This document shows positions 8,399-17,415 of a stretch of DNA of 64,000 nucleotides, piece by piece. A model generated the notes under the pieces. The model ran no database searches. It had not been told where the DNA came from and saw nothing but the letters and a program-made list of their open reading frames with translations. A program made the position numbers and the translations under genes. Position 1 is the first letter of the stretch. Each line of letters opens with the position of its first letter. Origin of the DNA: CALBPI01 sp038521865 (GTDB lineage Bacteria; Pseudomonadota; Gammaproteobacteria; Steroidobacterales; Woeseiaceae); contig JBCBKO010000001.1 of NCBI GenBank assembly GCA_038521865.1, forward strand, positions 496,001 to 560,000, read 5' to 3'.

Positions 8399-10291
8399 AT
8401 GAAGTGCTTACGCTTTGGGCCTGTTGTTGTTCTCTCGACGCTTTTGCTTTGTTGCCTCTCGTCAACCGTATTTGGGCAAGAACGAGATGGGAATCGTACA
8501 AATAAAGCAGTCTTCTATGATCGCCACCGAATTGATGTGTGCAATCTGCGCGACCTTTACGAGGGCGTTCTCATTGGCGACATGATGATCCACGCGGATG
8601 GAATGTTTAGTGCTGAGACTAAATGGAAGCTCACGCTGTATCAGATGGTGCTCGCCAAGAGCAATCACTTCCAAGCGCGCAGCGCATATCAGCTCGCCTA
8701 CTTGAACGTGCCGATGTCCGAAATCCGGGCGATTTGGTCGCCTAAATATGTTGAGCGCATCGAGGACGAACGCCTGCGCGCTGCCTTTGCTTTTGTCGAC
8801 GCTATTTCAAATCTACCAGCGCGTGTGAATGCAGATACTCACGCAATGCTGCGAAGGCACTATACGGATCGCCAAATCGCGGAACTGATGGAGATGGCCG
8901 CGTTCAACGCCTCGAATGCGGCATTGGACAGTGTCCTGCCAATACCTACAGACGCGCAGACCATCGACTGGGCGACAAAACACCTCAGTCGAGTGGGTTG
9001 GACAGTCGGTCAAAATAAGAGCGCATCGTCAGATGAGCAAAGAAGCGCCTTGTTCGCCGGTGCGTTGATATCGGACGCCTATGATGAGATTCGCTCAAAT
9101 TGGGTGAGGGATGATGTGACAGCACCAGCAGCCGACTTTGAAACAGACTGGCTCAATCGAATTACGGGTTACGATATCTCCCAGGTCCTCTTTGATAGCG
9201 ATTCGGATGGCGTAGAGGACCCATTCGATGCGTATCCGCTGGACCCCCAACGGTGGGCTGGAGCGGCGGTGAGAGCAGCAAACCTCCCATCGCCGGATAC
9301 CCCAGCGTTCCCGATCGAGGCTTTAGATCGGCCCTACTACGAACCGCCAGGAAACGAAAAATCGAACTACGCGTATAGTGATCGTATTCGATTTGATACC
9401 GAATGGACACGGCAAAACGCGATGGGTACGTCTCGGATAGAGAACTACTTCTCTGCTGGCGATCGCGCGCTTCCAATGAAATTTCTCTGGCAAGTATTTG
9501 TCGTCTACCAATTGTCCTCTGGTTGTGTTCATTGCCAGGTCCATGGGACGCGATGGCTCTATGAGTTCCTCGAGAGTGAGAGCGAGTCAGGTACGGTTTC
9601 CGAGACTGCGATGCGAGATATCTATGACCTGTTTGATTTCGAACGTTCGGATCGCTTTGATGCAGCGCAAAAAGCGGCTTTGCGTTTTGGCCGAGATGCG
9701 GGGCCACTGCCTAGCCGTATAACCCCAGCGCATATCGAGGAATTACGAAGACACTATGCCGATCGGGAGATTCAAGAGTTGATGATGATCGTTGCAGCGG
9801 GCAGTCGACTATCTGCAGGTCAGCAAGCGAATGTCACAGTGACGGACCGCACAAGCATGGGGTGGGCACTACGGGCGCTTCCGAAGGTCGGTTGGCGTCC
9901 CGGCGGGCATCTCGGTTTGCCAAACGAGCAGCGACGGCTTTTCATGTCGGAAATTGAGATGATGGCACTGCCTTTGGTGATGGCAGGAAAGCCCCTGGAC
10001 TTTGCCAGCGAGTGGGTTGGGATTACGGTACCTTTTTCGGTAGATACCGATGATGACGGCGTTGAGGATGCATTCGATGGTTTTCCAGATGATCCAAAAC
10101 GCTGGGAAGATACCGATCGAGACGGGATTGAGGATAGCTTGGACTCCGACATCGACGGAGATGGGCTCAGCAATGAAGACGAACTCACTCTCGGTACGTT
10201 TCCCTACAAAGCCGATTCTGACGCTGACGGAATCGATGATCTGGTTGAGCGGCAAGCAGGGACAGATCCATTAAACCCGATTGAGTTTTGA
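8399..10291 (+). CDS. Secreted AhpD-like/thrombospondin-type-3 protein (copy A)
   Basis: 630 residues from ATG at 8399 (MKCLRFG), preceded by an AAGAAGGGG ribosome site; the longer upstream reading is not signal-like. A signal peptide ends near 'STVFGQ'. Two halves each resemble carboxymuconolactone decarboxylase/AhpD folds. The first half (about residues 70-200) has lost the redox cysteines. The second keeps them in 'SGCVHCQVH' (CxxC followed by His) near residue 380, the thiol/general-acid arrangement of AhpD. The last 80 residues are Ca-binding thrombospondin type 3 repeats (DTDDDGVEDAFDGFPDDP and similar), with another such motif near residue 265. A close paralogue lies at 19228-21138. 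A LysR gene follows 51 bases later. An exported redox or aromatic-modifying enzyme is inferred; the substrate is unknown. Confidence 0.78.
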   Translation: MKCLRFGPVVVLSTLLLCCLSSTVFGQERDGNRTNKAVFYDRHRIDVCNLRDLYEGVLIGDMMIHADGMFSAETKWKLTLYQMVLAKSNHFQARSAYQLAYLNVPMSEIRAIWSPKYVERIEDERLRAAFAFVDAISNLPARVNADTHAMLRRHYTDRQIAELMEMAAFNASNAALDSVLPIPTDAQTIDWATKHLSRVGWTVGQNKSASSDEQRSALFAGALISDAYDEIRSNWVRDDVTAPAADFETDWLNRITGYDISQVLFDSDSDGVEDPFDAYPLDPQRWAGAAVRAANLPSPDTPAFPIEALDRPYYEPPGNEKSNYAYSDRIRFDTEWTRQNAMGTSRIENYFSAGDRALPMKFLWQVFVVYQLSSGCVHCQVHGTRWLYEFLESESESGTVSETAMRDIYDLFDFERSDRFDAAQKAALRFGRDAGPLPSRITPAHIEELRRHYADREIQELMMIVAAGSRLSAGQQANVTVTDRTSMGWALRALPKVGWRPGGHLGLPNEQRRLFMSEIEMMALPLVMAGKPLDFASEWVGITVPFSVDTDDDGVEDAFDGFPDDPKRWEDTDRDGIEDSLDSDIDGDGLSNEDELTLGTFPYKADSDADGIDDLVERQAGTDPLNPIEF

Positions 10292-10342
10292 GTCGGCCGA
10301 TTTCTACTTCAAACGAATCTGATCAAGCGAGGGTGCGTTTTC

Positions 10343-11221
10343 TTGGACAAGTGGAATGAGTTTCGTTCTGCCTTTTTTGTAGCAAAGTTGGGGACAGTCA
10401 CCGCTGCTGCTGAGGCGCTTGGTGTTCATCGGGCAACGATCATCCGACACATTGATAGCCTCGAGGATTCACTAGGTGGCAAGGTGTTCTTCCGCAATGC
10501 GAAGGGCTACTCACTAACGGAAATCGGTGAAGACTTGCTCAGTGTGGCGGAGGCGACTGAGGATCAACTCAGACAGTTTGTTGGGCGTGCGACATCCCGA
10601 ATCCCGGGAATTTCCGGTGAGCTCGTGGTGTCGACCGTAGATGTCATTGCACAGGCTATGGCGCCTGGATTTCATCATTTCATCTCCAACAATCCTGAAT
10701 CTGGTCTTCGATGTAGTATCACACAGGAGATTGCGCGACTTGAGTATGGCGAGGCACATGTTGCAATCAGGGCAGGGCAGAAGCCGGTAGACCCTGACTA
10801 CGTCGTGATCCCAGTCAAACCTATGGAGAGCGCCCTTTACGCAAGTAAAGAGTACGCCGATCAATACCGGCTACCAAAGTCCATGGATGAAGTCTCTAAG
10901 CATCCATTTATTGGATTACTGCACGGTCGTTCGGCAGGTCCTTATACGTGGTTGAACCGTCGACGTGTGAAGCCGGTATATCGCTATGAAAGCAATAACT
11001 TTTACTGTCGCGTCCAAGCGCTTGAAGCGGGCCTTGGACTTGCATTCCTGCCCCAGGAGCTTGCTCGGGAGATGGATCATCTCGTAGAGGTGATGCCGCC
11101 GAGCCGTGTATGGCGGATGAATGTGTGGCTTGTGACTCACGGAGCGACTCACCGGACTGCCAAGGTTCAGGCATTTATCAACAGTCTTCGTGAATCGGGT
11201 TTCCTTAAGCGAGCGAACTGA
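10343..11221 (+). CDS. LysR-family transcriptional regulator (copy A)
   Basis: 292 residues. It starts with TTG at 10343 (MDKWNEF), matching the ATG-initiated paralogue at 21955 (MNDWSEF) residue for residue, which fixes the start. Residues 5-60 form the winged helix ('FVAKLGTVTAAAEALGVHR'), followed by a linker and a substrate-binding domain containing 'VAIRAGQKPVDPDYV', a segment shared with the paralogue ('VALRGGPKPTELDYV'). The helix-turn-helix reads RATIIRHIDSLE. It lies between the AhpD-like/TSP3 gene and the DAPG-hydrolase-like gene, which starts 1 base after its stop, so it probably controls one or both in response to an aromatic effector (inference). Confidence 0.9.
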   Translation: MDKWNEFRSAFFVAKLGTVTAAAEALGVHRATIIRHIDSLEDSLGGKVFFRNAKGYSLTEIGEDLLSVAEATEDQLRQFVGRATSRIPGISGELVVSTVDVIAQAMAPGFHHFISNNPESGLRCSITQEIARLEYGEAHVAIRAGQKPVDPDYVVIPVKPMESALYASKEYADQYRLPKSMDEVSKHPFIGLLHGRSAGPYTWLNRRRVKPVYRYESNNFYCRVQALEAGLGLAFLPQELAREMDHLVEVMPPSRVWRMNVWLVTHGATHRTAKVQAFINSLRESGFLKRAN

Positions 11222-11222
11222 C

Positions 11223-12104
11223 ATGCATATGCCACCGGCAAGAGAATTTGGTTGGGGCTTAAAGCGGAACTCTAGCGCCTATTTTGACATCCACAAACGG
11301 CCGAACGGTCAGTTTTGTGTTGTCCTCAATCACTCTCTACTTCGGGGTGTAACCGCCGAGATGCTGTATTGGTGGTTTCAAAATTTCACTCGGATTCGGG
11401 TGCGACTCGAGAATGTTCCTGGATACGACAACACTGCGGTTCCCGCCTATTGGCTCTGGCACCCATATGACCATGTCAGCGCAACGCTCTCAGGGTCGCT
11501 AGGTGCAGATGGCGTTGCGCAATCCGGCGCAAAGATTCGCATACGTGAGGCCATGCAGTACGACAAGTATGGATGGCGCTATCCTGTCGACAATACACTT
11601 CAAGTTCATTATTGCGAGGTTGATGGCTGGGCTATGGGCAAGACCATTCCTGTACTCGGTCCGGCAATGATGTTGCGAATACACTTCAAAGATGTCTTCC
11701 GCCGAGGCCGGCGAATCGGTGCTCACTATCACTACGAAATCGTTATCGGTGTATCGGGCGATCATCGCATCGCGAAATGGGTGAATCGGAAGATCACGCG
11801 ACATTTTTCACCGGAATTCTTCGAGGCATGGCAGACCCATAATGTGATAGAGGTTGGCACCTTCGAGCACTTCCTCCCTGCATTGTTCGTGCAGAGAGAC
11901 TCGGGGTTGAACCTGAAATATTCGCCGCTGATGAGTCAAGCGCAAATGGGGAGTGACGCAACCGGATTCGATGCGGAGTTATTCAAGGCTCGCCTAGCGA
12001 GTTATGCAGCGAGCACGGATCCATATTTGGTACAGCGTTTTAATGGCTCGTCGATTCTCAACGATGAAACGGACGACAGCACAAGACATACTGGCACCAA
12101 ATAG
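11223..12104 (+). CDS. DAPG hydrolase (PhlG)-like metal-dependent C-C hydrolase
   Basis: 293 residues from ATG at 11223, one base after the LysR stop; an in-frame earlier start would overlap LysR. Conserved blocks match the 2,4-diacetylphloroglucinol hydrolase family: 'NHSLLRGVTAEMLYWWF' near residue 40, 'YWLWHPYDHV' near residue 80 and 'EVGTFEHFLPALF' near residue 220. The His and Glu residues in these blocks correspond to the zinc site of PhlG. PhlG removes an acetyl group from an acylated phloroglucinol by hydrolysing a C-C bond. Many members are uncharacterised, so the true substrate is open. No signal peptide, so cytoplasmic. Its placement directly behind LysR suggests co-expression with it. 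Confidence 0.75.
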   Translation: MHMPPAREFGWGLKRNSSAYFDIHKRPNGQFCVVLNHSLLRGVTAEMLYWWFQNFTRIRVRLENVPGYDNTAVPAYWLWHPYDHVSATLSGSLGADGVAQSGAKIRIREAMQYDKYGWRYPVDNTLQVHYCEVDGWAMGKTIPVLGPAMMLRIHFKDVFRRGRRIGAHYHYEIVIGVSGDHRIAKWVNRKITRHFSPEFFEAWQTHNVIEVGTFEHFLPALFVQRDSGLNLKYSPLMSQAQMGSDATGFDAELFKARLASYAASTDPYLVQRFNGSSILNDETDDSTRHTGTK

Positions 12105-12131
12105 AGACAGACAAGCCCTGTCACTCTGGGC

Positions 12132-13004
12132 CTACGAACGTGGCCCGTCCCACTGGCCAATACCCATCGACTCGAGTCCGGCTTTACGCACAGGGTCCGC
12201 GGCGTCATTCAAAGCCTGGAAGCCGAAATCGAGGCCGGCGATAGTTCGAATTGGACGCTCGCCTTTCGGGGTGTCGATCAGGCGCTCGAATATCTCGACC
12301 ACAAGGTGCGGGTCGGTCGGAGCCTGCTGGTTCTCGAAAAGCTCGGTGACTGTGGTTTGGAAACCCTTCAGAAATTCGCCAACATGCTTGTAGGCGGCAC
12401 CGGCAGCCGGCTTGGAACCTTGTTTCATATTAGCGAAGAAGTTGGTGTCGAAGGGACCGGGCTCGACCAAAACGACGTCAATGCCGAGCGGGGCTAATTC
12501 GTAACGCATCGCCTCGCTGAGACCCTCGAGCCCCCATTTGCTGGCGTTGTATACGCCAAAACCCGGGAACGCTGCACGGCCTGCTGTAGAGCTGACCTGG
12601 ATAATGAGACCGTCGCCTTGCTCACGCATGCCCGGCAACACCGCGTTGGCGGCTCGCGCAGTGCCAACTATGTTGAGGTCGAGCTGAGCCAGTATGTCAT
12701 CACCATTAAACGTCTCGACCGGTCCACCGAAACCTAAGCCGGCATTGTTGATCAACACGTCGATGGTCGGCATTTCGGCGACGGCACTATTCACGCTCGA
12801 GTCCGAGGTCACGTCCATCTCATGCACAGTGATCTTTAGACCTTGCGCATCAGCAAATTCACGCAGTTCCTTAGCTTTACCCGAGTTGCGACCGTCGATG
12901 TCGCGCATCGTGGCGAAGACGTGATGCCCGCTGCTCGCTAGTGTTTTCGCGGCATCCAGTCCAAAGCCGCTGCTGCATCCAGTGATCAGTACATTCTTCG
13001 CCAT
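12132..13004 (-). CDS. Short-chain dehydrogenase/reductase (classical SDR)
   Basis: 290 residues from ATG at 13004 (MAKNVLITG), with GGAG ten bases upstream. The Rossmann nucleotide motif is TGCSSGFG (residues 8-15), followed by NNAG near residue 87, the catalytic Ser in 'QVSSTAG', and YxxxK as 'YNASK' near residue 152. The basic residue in 'ATMRD' after the second strand suggests NADP preference (inference). This subgroup is usually annotated as ketoreductase or retinol-dehydrogenase-like with unknown substrate. It is convergent with the DAPG-hydrolase-like gene, only 27 bases apart, and is probably transcribed alone. Confidence 0.92.
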   Translation of the reverse strand: MAKNVLITGCSSGFGLDAAKTLASSGHHVFATMRDIDGRNSGKAKELREFADAQGLKITVHEMDVTSDSSVNSAVAEMPTIDVLINNAGLGFGGPVETFNGDDILAQLDLNIVGTARAANAVLPGMREQGDGLIIQVSSTAGRAAFPGFGVYNASKWGLEGLSEAMRYELAPLGIDVVLVEPGPFDTNFFANMKQGSKPAAGAAYKHVGEFLKGFQTTVTELFENQQAPTDPHLVVEIFERLIDTPKGERPIRTIAGLDFGFQALNDAADPVRKAGLESMGIGQWDGPRS

Positions 13005-13151
13005 GAGGTATCTCCAGTTGCGAGACTCTGCTGTTGGATGCAAATCATACCTCGCCTATGCCAAAAAGGGCTTGAAAGCAGGTAGGTTGCGGTCAAACGG
13101 TCAACTCGCTAGGCTCGACCGACCTAATCAGTCACTGGGGACTGACGGAAA

Positions 13152-13826
13152 ATGCGATTTTCGAAACGGGCGAGCATTGCCATTTTTGTGGCAGTGCTAT
13201 CCACGACAACCGCGTCGGCGGATCAATGCGAGAAGCTCGGCGCGACGTATCGCGCTTTGGAATACTACGTAGCGGCTTCTCCTGCCCCGGAGTCAGTCCT
13301 GCCGTTGGCTGACGAGATTGTTGCCGACGCTCTGGAAAAAGGTGACAGCAACGCCGTTGAGGTTGTTTGTTGGACGCTGGTTCGGGATCTCTACCGCAAT
13401 GATATTCCGTACGAGTCGATGCGTGACTCTCAATGCCCCTCTGATGTGGCAGACAAGGTGCTCGAGGATTTCCAGGCCAACCTTGCAATCCAGAACGACC
13501 AGAACATCGAAGATTATCTGCCTCTGGTGAGAATTCCAGCGAGGTCTCCTCTCGGCGCAAAGAAACGCCGTGTGAACGGCGCGTTCATTGTCGAGTTCGA
13601 TATTCTTGAAGATGGCCTCACGCAACCGAAGAGAGTCGTTGCGAGTTCGCACAAAATGTTCAATCGGGAAGCTATGCGTACTGCAGGAAAACAAAAGTTT
13701 GTGCCGAGGAAAGTCGGTGGCACTCCCGTGCGCGTCGAGGGCGTGTGGATGTTCTTTCGGGTTCAACAACCCGGTCAGGACGAGTTGATTACTGGCGCTG
13801 ACGAGTGCGAAACCGAATCGCCGTGA
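13152..13826 (+). CDS. Secreted protein with TonB C-terminal-like domain
   Basis: 224 residues. It has a cleavable signal peptide (ending 'TTTASA', about residue 22) instead of the membrane anchor and Pro-rich linker of a true TonB. Residues about 140-205 ('VNGAFIVEFDILEDGLTQP', then 'FVPRKVGGTPVRVEG') have the beta-alpha-beta pattern and small conserved residues of the TonB_C fold. The middle part is helical with several Cys. Without an anchor it cannot transmit energy, so a periplasmic binding role is more likely; true function unknown. The next gene starts 115 bases later on the same strand. Confidence 0.65.
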   Translation: MRFSKRASIAIFVAVLSTTTASADQCEKLGATYRALEYYVAASPAPESVLPLADEIVADALEKGDSNAVEVVCWTLVRDLYRNDIPYESMRDSQCPSDVADKVLEDFQANLAIQNDQNIEDYLPLVRIPARSPLGAKKRRVNGAFIVEFDILEDGLTQPKRVVASSHKMFNREAMRTAGKQKFVPRKVGGTPVRVEGVWMFFRVQQPGQDELITGADECETESP

Positions 13827-13941
13827 GGGCTGTGGCGTCTGGCGGATGCAGCGAAATTGTCACAATCGTATTGGCACGGCTAAACCGTTTGAGGAGTGGC
13901 AACGTCCAACCCAAGTCTTTACCCATGTGCGGAGCAAATCA

Positions 13942-14706
13942 ATGAACAAGATGCGAGAACAATTCGTACGCAGCACTGCGCACGCGCCTGCGATATCCGG
14001 CGCATTGCTCTTTCTTTTAGGTGGATTCTTGGCGCCGACGGCTTTTGCGGACGATAATTGCCGAGAGAGTCGGGAGCTCTCAGAGGAACTCGAGCTTGAC
14101 GGCATCAGCGAGATCTCTATCGATGCCGGCGCAGGAAAACTGATCGTCATCGGTGAACGGGGCCTTACGACCGCACAGGTTGAAGCCAGAGCCTGCGCTA
14201 CCGACGAAGATGACCTTGAGGCGTTCTCCCTCAAGACGAGCAAGAGAGGCTCAACTCTGGCGCTTAAAACCAAGATTCCAAAACCGTCGGTGCGCTTTAT
14301 GGGTAGTAGCTACGCAAGGCTCGATCTTGAGATTCGAGTGCCTGCAGGCTATCCCGTGAAGATCACCGACACTAGCGGATCAATGATCATCCGCGGCGTA
14401 GCGTCCGTGGAAATTGAGGACGGCTCCGGATCCATTCAAATCATGGATGTTCCTGGTGCGGTCGAGATCACCGATGATGGCAGCGGCAGCATTACCGTGA
14501 TGAATGCTGGCAGTGTTCGTATTGGCGAAGACGGCTCAGGTTCCATCACTGCCACCCAGATAATGAATGACGTCTACGTTGGTCGTGATGGCTCAGGCAG
14601 TATTTCTGCAAAAGATGTGGGTGGCAGCTTCACCGTCGTGAGTGACTCCGGTGGCAGTATTCGACATCGCAATGTCGCCGGCGTCGTGCAAATCGATGAT
14701 GATTGA
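13942..14706 (+). CDS. Secreted DUF4097-like beta-helix protein with DGSGSI repeats
   Basis: 254 residues from ATG at 13942, with GGAG seven bases upstream. The signal peptide ends 'APTAFA' near residue 36. After a beta-sandwich-like part the protein forms regular short rungs in which DGSGSI or a variant recurs four or five times (EDGSGSIQI, DDGSGSITV, EDGSGSITA, RDGSGSISA, SDSGGSIRH), about 18-21 residues apart. This is the pattern of the DUF4097/DUF2807 adhesin-like right-handed beta-helix. Function in this family is unknown; an envelope or surface role is expected. The stop is only 6 bases from the convergent membrane-protein gene. Confidence 0.75.
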   Translation: MNKMREQFVRSTAHAPAISGALLFLLGGFLAPTAFADDNCRESRELSEELELDGISEISIDAGAGKLIVIGERGLTTAQVEARACATDEDDLEAFSLKTSKRGSTLALKTKIPKPSVRFMGSSYARLDLEIRVPAGYPVKITDTSGSMIIRGVASVEIEDGSGSIQIMDVPGAVEITDDGSGSITVMNAGSVRIGEDGSGSITATQIMNDVYVGRDGSGSISAKDVGGSFTVVSDSGGSIRHRNVAGVVQIDDD

Positions 14707-14712
14707 TCTTCG

Positions 14713-15405
14713 TTAAGGCGCCACCGGTAGCGGCCAGAAGTAGACCAGCGCGGATAGTCCTAACCAAGTCGTAAACATGAGCGGGTAGGGCCAGGGCCGA
14801 TACCAGAGCCTGGCTGCAACCATCGCGGTCATTGCAGTACCGCCAAGGGCTATGAGGGCAGCGACTGCTGAAAACTGACTCGCGCCGGTGAGCGTTGTCT
14901 GAATGGCGACGCTCGCCCATTGCGCTGGCAAGAGCGCGAGAAACCAAGTTGGCAGCGCGTCCGGGAGGAGGGCGGCAATCAGCAGCACTGACGCCTCACC
15001 TGCGACCACGAACAGGCCCATCAGCCATGCTCTGCGCGCAAGGGTTTTGCAAAACAACGCACCCCGGGCGGCGAAGCTACCGCTGGCGATGACCATCACA
15101 AACGCTGTCGCAAACGGTTGTGGCGGAGCGGGTATGCCGAGCGCCAGTGCCAACAGCGTCAGGCACGCGATATTGAGTAGCGCCAGAACCACACCCGAAC
15201 GGAATTGACCCGTATTTGCGGTTGTGAGTATTCCGACACCCATCAGGCCTAGTGTGAGCACCGGGCCGGCCGACCCGAGTAGGGCTGATGCATCGTGTCG
15301 ATTCACGAGTAGTGCCAATACGGGAAACGCGACACCGGCTATAGCAGTCGCGATCCAAACGGTGAGACCCGAAGTCGCGGATTGCCTCGTAGATTGGGTC
15401 ATCAT
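14713..15405 (-). CDS. Polytopic membrane protein, unknown function
   Basis: About 230 residues if translation begins at the ATG pair at 15405/15402 (MMTQSTRQ); the frame is open to 15471 but there the residues are hydrophilic and no better ribosome site is seen. Around seven hydrophobic segments rich in Ala, Leu and Gly, with almost no charged residues in the membrane. No motif is recognised. Short loops and small size recall NnrS- or DUF-type permease-like proteins, but nothing supports a call. It is convergent with the beta-helix gene and divergent from the GAF-EAL gene. Confidence 0.6.
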   Translation of the reverse strand: MMTQSTRQSATSGLTVWIATAIAGVAFPVLALLVNRHDASALLGSAGPVLTLGLMGVGILTTANTGQFRSGVVLALLNIACLTLLALALGIPAPPQPFATAFVMVIASGSFAARGALFCKTLARRAWLMGLFVVAGEASVLLIAALLPDALPTWFLALLPAQWASVAIQTTLTGASQFSAVAALIALGGTAMTAMVAARLWYRPWPYPLMFTTWLGLSALVYFWPLPVAP

Positions 15406-15576
15406 GGCGGTAATGTTGAAGTTCTCTTGCGTTCTTGTCGATTGCCTTCTGCACCAACTCTGACGGATCAAAATTGAATGTAAGTGCCTGGGTTTCGCAT
15501 ATCGATAGCGCTTAAGCGATTTAAATTTATGCCGCTACTGTGACACGAATCAATAAAAAGTGACGGTAGAGCATAA

Positions 15577-17415
15577 GTGCAAAAGACGGAGGCTACGCAG
15601 GCCGCATACGGCGCGCCGCTGCACGAGAGCGAGACCAGGCGGGTCGCTGCGGTCAAACAACTAGGTCTGTTGGACCGGCCTAAAGAGGAGCGATTCGATA
15701 GGATCACGCGATTTGCGGCGGATATCTTTGGGGTTCCGACGGCCGTTATATCGCTGGTTGATACCAATCGACAATGGTTCATCTCGCGTTGTGGACTTGA
15801 TGTTTCGGAGACGCCTCGGAGCGAGGCGTTTTGTGCTCATGCATTGCACGAGGACGAAGTACTCGTGGTTGAAGATGCAACGTCCCACCCTGTGTTTTCC
15901 TTCAACCCCTTGGTTTCCGGCGATCCCGGGATCGCGTTTTACGCCGGTGCAGTGTTGCGCGACCAAAAGGGTCTACCCCTTGGTACGCTTTGTTTAATTG
16001 ACTACAAACCACGAAAATTCTCGAAAGATGAAATCCGACGCCTTGTCAAACTGGGTCGGATTGCGAGAACAGAGGTGCTGCGTGGATCATCAGCTTTGAT
16101 CGACAATACTCGATCGTTTCGAGGCGCACAGATTGATCCAGTGACAGGGGGGCTTTGGGTCGACACATTCATCGACTCGGTCACGGAATATTCGCTAAGC
16201 GCAGACACTCCAATGAGCTGCATACTCGTGCGGCTGGAGATAGAGAATTTTGAATATCTGAACAGCGCTTTCGGCCGCAGGGGAGGTGATGACATTCTCT
16301 TCCAGCTCGCAGGGCGAATGCGTGAGTGCCTTAGGGAAAACGGCAGCAACATCATTGGGCGGTTGAGAGGCCCCAGTCTGGCCTTGGCGCATTTCCCGTT
16401 CGACTCATGTGACGGAGTGAATCAGGAAGCGATCAATACCAAAATACTAAAGTTGCTCAGCGAACCGGTACAGATAGGTACGAATCAAATCTCACCAAGG
16501 ATCTCGGTGGGCGTCATCGTCGATTCGCTTGAAAAGTTCCAGATTCGTTCCGCACTGCGGATAGCCGAGAACGTATCTTCGTGTGCGTTGCCCCACGAGG
16601 GAATTCGCTTCGGCTTTGCCGATTCTGCGGCCAAAGCGCAGTATCGACGTGCTGAGCAGCTCATTCGCGAACTTCCACTCGCGATTGCCGAAGATAAGCT
16701 CACGCTTTATTTTCAGCCAAAGTTAACCGCAAGAACTGCGTTGCCCGTGGGCGCCGAAGCGCTTGTCCGTTGGAAGCACCCAGAATATGGTTTCATTCCA
16801 CCGCCAGAAATTTTATCGATCGCAAACGATGCCCATGTTCTCGTGCAGTTAGAACAATGGGTGATAAAAAAGGCTGTGTATACGTTGGATCAATGGACCG
16901 AATCGCTGGGCAAAGATTTCGTGGTATCGGCAAACATCACTATCCCAACATTATCGAGTGAAATATTCCAACGTTGGCTGGTTGAGTTAATTGAAACGGT
17001 TCCTCATCTGCAGAATCAGTTCGAGATTGAAATCGTAGAAGATTCTCTTCTAGAGGATCTCGATCGCATCGTTGCCGGAATGTCGGCCTTGATCAAGTGC
17101 GGGGTACGATTCGCTATAGATGACTTTGGCACAGGTTACTCCTCCCTTTCCTACCTAAGGCGATTGCCTGTGTCTACACTGAAAATCGATAAGTGCTTCG
17201 TCGATGAGGTCGTCAATGACGTCAAATCGAAGAACCTTTGTGCAGCGATCATCGCAATGGCGGGGGAGCTTGAAATGGATACGGTTGCGGAGGGGATAGA
17301 AATTTCAGATCAACAACGCATCCTCGCCGAGTTGGGATGTGATCAGCTGCAAGGCTATCTATTCGCAAAACCGATGTCGAAGGAGGCCTTTGAGCTGTGG
17401 ATGCAGCAAAGATGA
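15577..17415 (+). CDS. GAF-(degenerate GGDEF)-EAL cyclic-di-GMP phosphodiesterase
   Basis: 612 residues from GTG at 15577, with GGTAGAG eleven bases upstream. Residues 20-175 form a GAF sensor domain ('IFGVPTAVISLVDTNRQWF'). Residues 185-350 form a GGDEF domain whose active motif is replaced by RGPSL ('GRLRGPSLALA'), so it cannot make cyclic di-GMP. Residues 365-605 form an EAL domain with the needed residues: 'GAEALVRW', an Asn in 'SANIT', 'IEIVED', 'IDDFGTGYSS', 'LKIDK' and 'AEGIE'. It should therefore break down cyclic di-GMP under GAF control; it is cytoplasmic with no membrane segment. It is transcribed alone, and the long stretch after it holds the second copy of the 30-base repeat. Confidence 0.93.
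   Translation: MQKTEATQAAYGAPLHESETRRVAAVKQLGLLDRPKEERFDRITRFAADIFGVPTAVISLVDTNRQWFISRCGLDVSETPRSEAFCAHALHEDEVLVVEDATSHPVFSFNPLVSGDPGIAFYAGAVLRDQKGLPLGTLCLIDYKPRKFSKDEIRRLVKLGRIARTEVLRGSSALIDNTRSFRGAQIDPVTGGLWVDTFIDSVTEYSLSADTPMSCILVRLEIENFEYLNSAFGRRGGDDILFQLAGRMRECLRENGSNIIGRLRGPSLALAHFPFDSCDGVNQEAINTKILKLLSEPVQIGTNQISPRISVGVIVDSLEKFQIRSALRIAENVSSCALPHEGIRFGFADSAAKAQYRRAEQLIRELPLAIAEDKLTLYFQPKLTARTALPVGAEALVRWKHPEYGFIPPPEILSIANDAHVLVQLEQWVIKKAVYTLDQWTESLGKDFVVSANITIPTLSSEIFQRWLVELIETVPHLQNQFEIEIVEDSLLEDLDRIVAGMSALIKCGVRFAIDDFGTGYSSLSYLRRLPVSTLKIDKCFVDEVVNDVKSKNLCAAIIAMAGELEMDTVAEGIEISDQQRILAELGCDQLQGYLFAKPMSKEAFELWMQQR

Noticed and set aside
13152..13826. True TonB energy transducer
   Set aside because: There is a cleavable signal rather than a membrane anchor, no Pro-rich spacer, and no exbB/exbD nearby.
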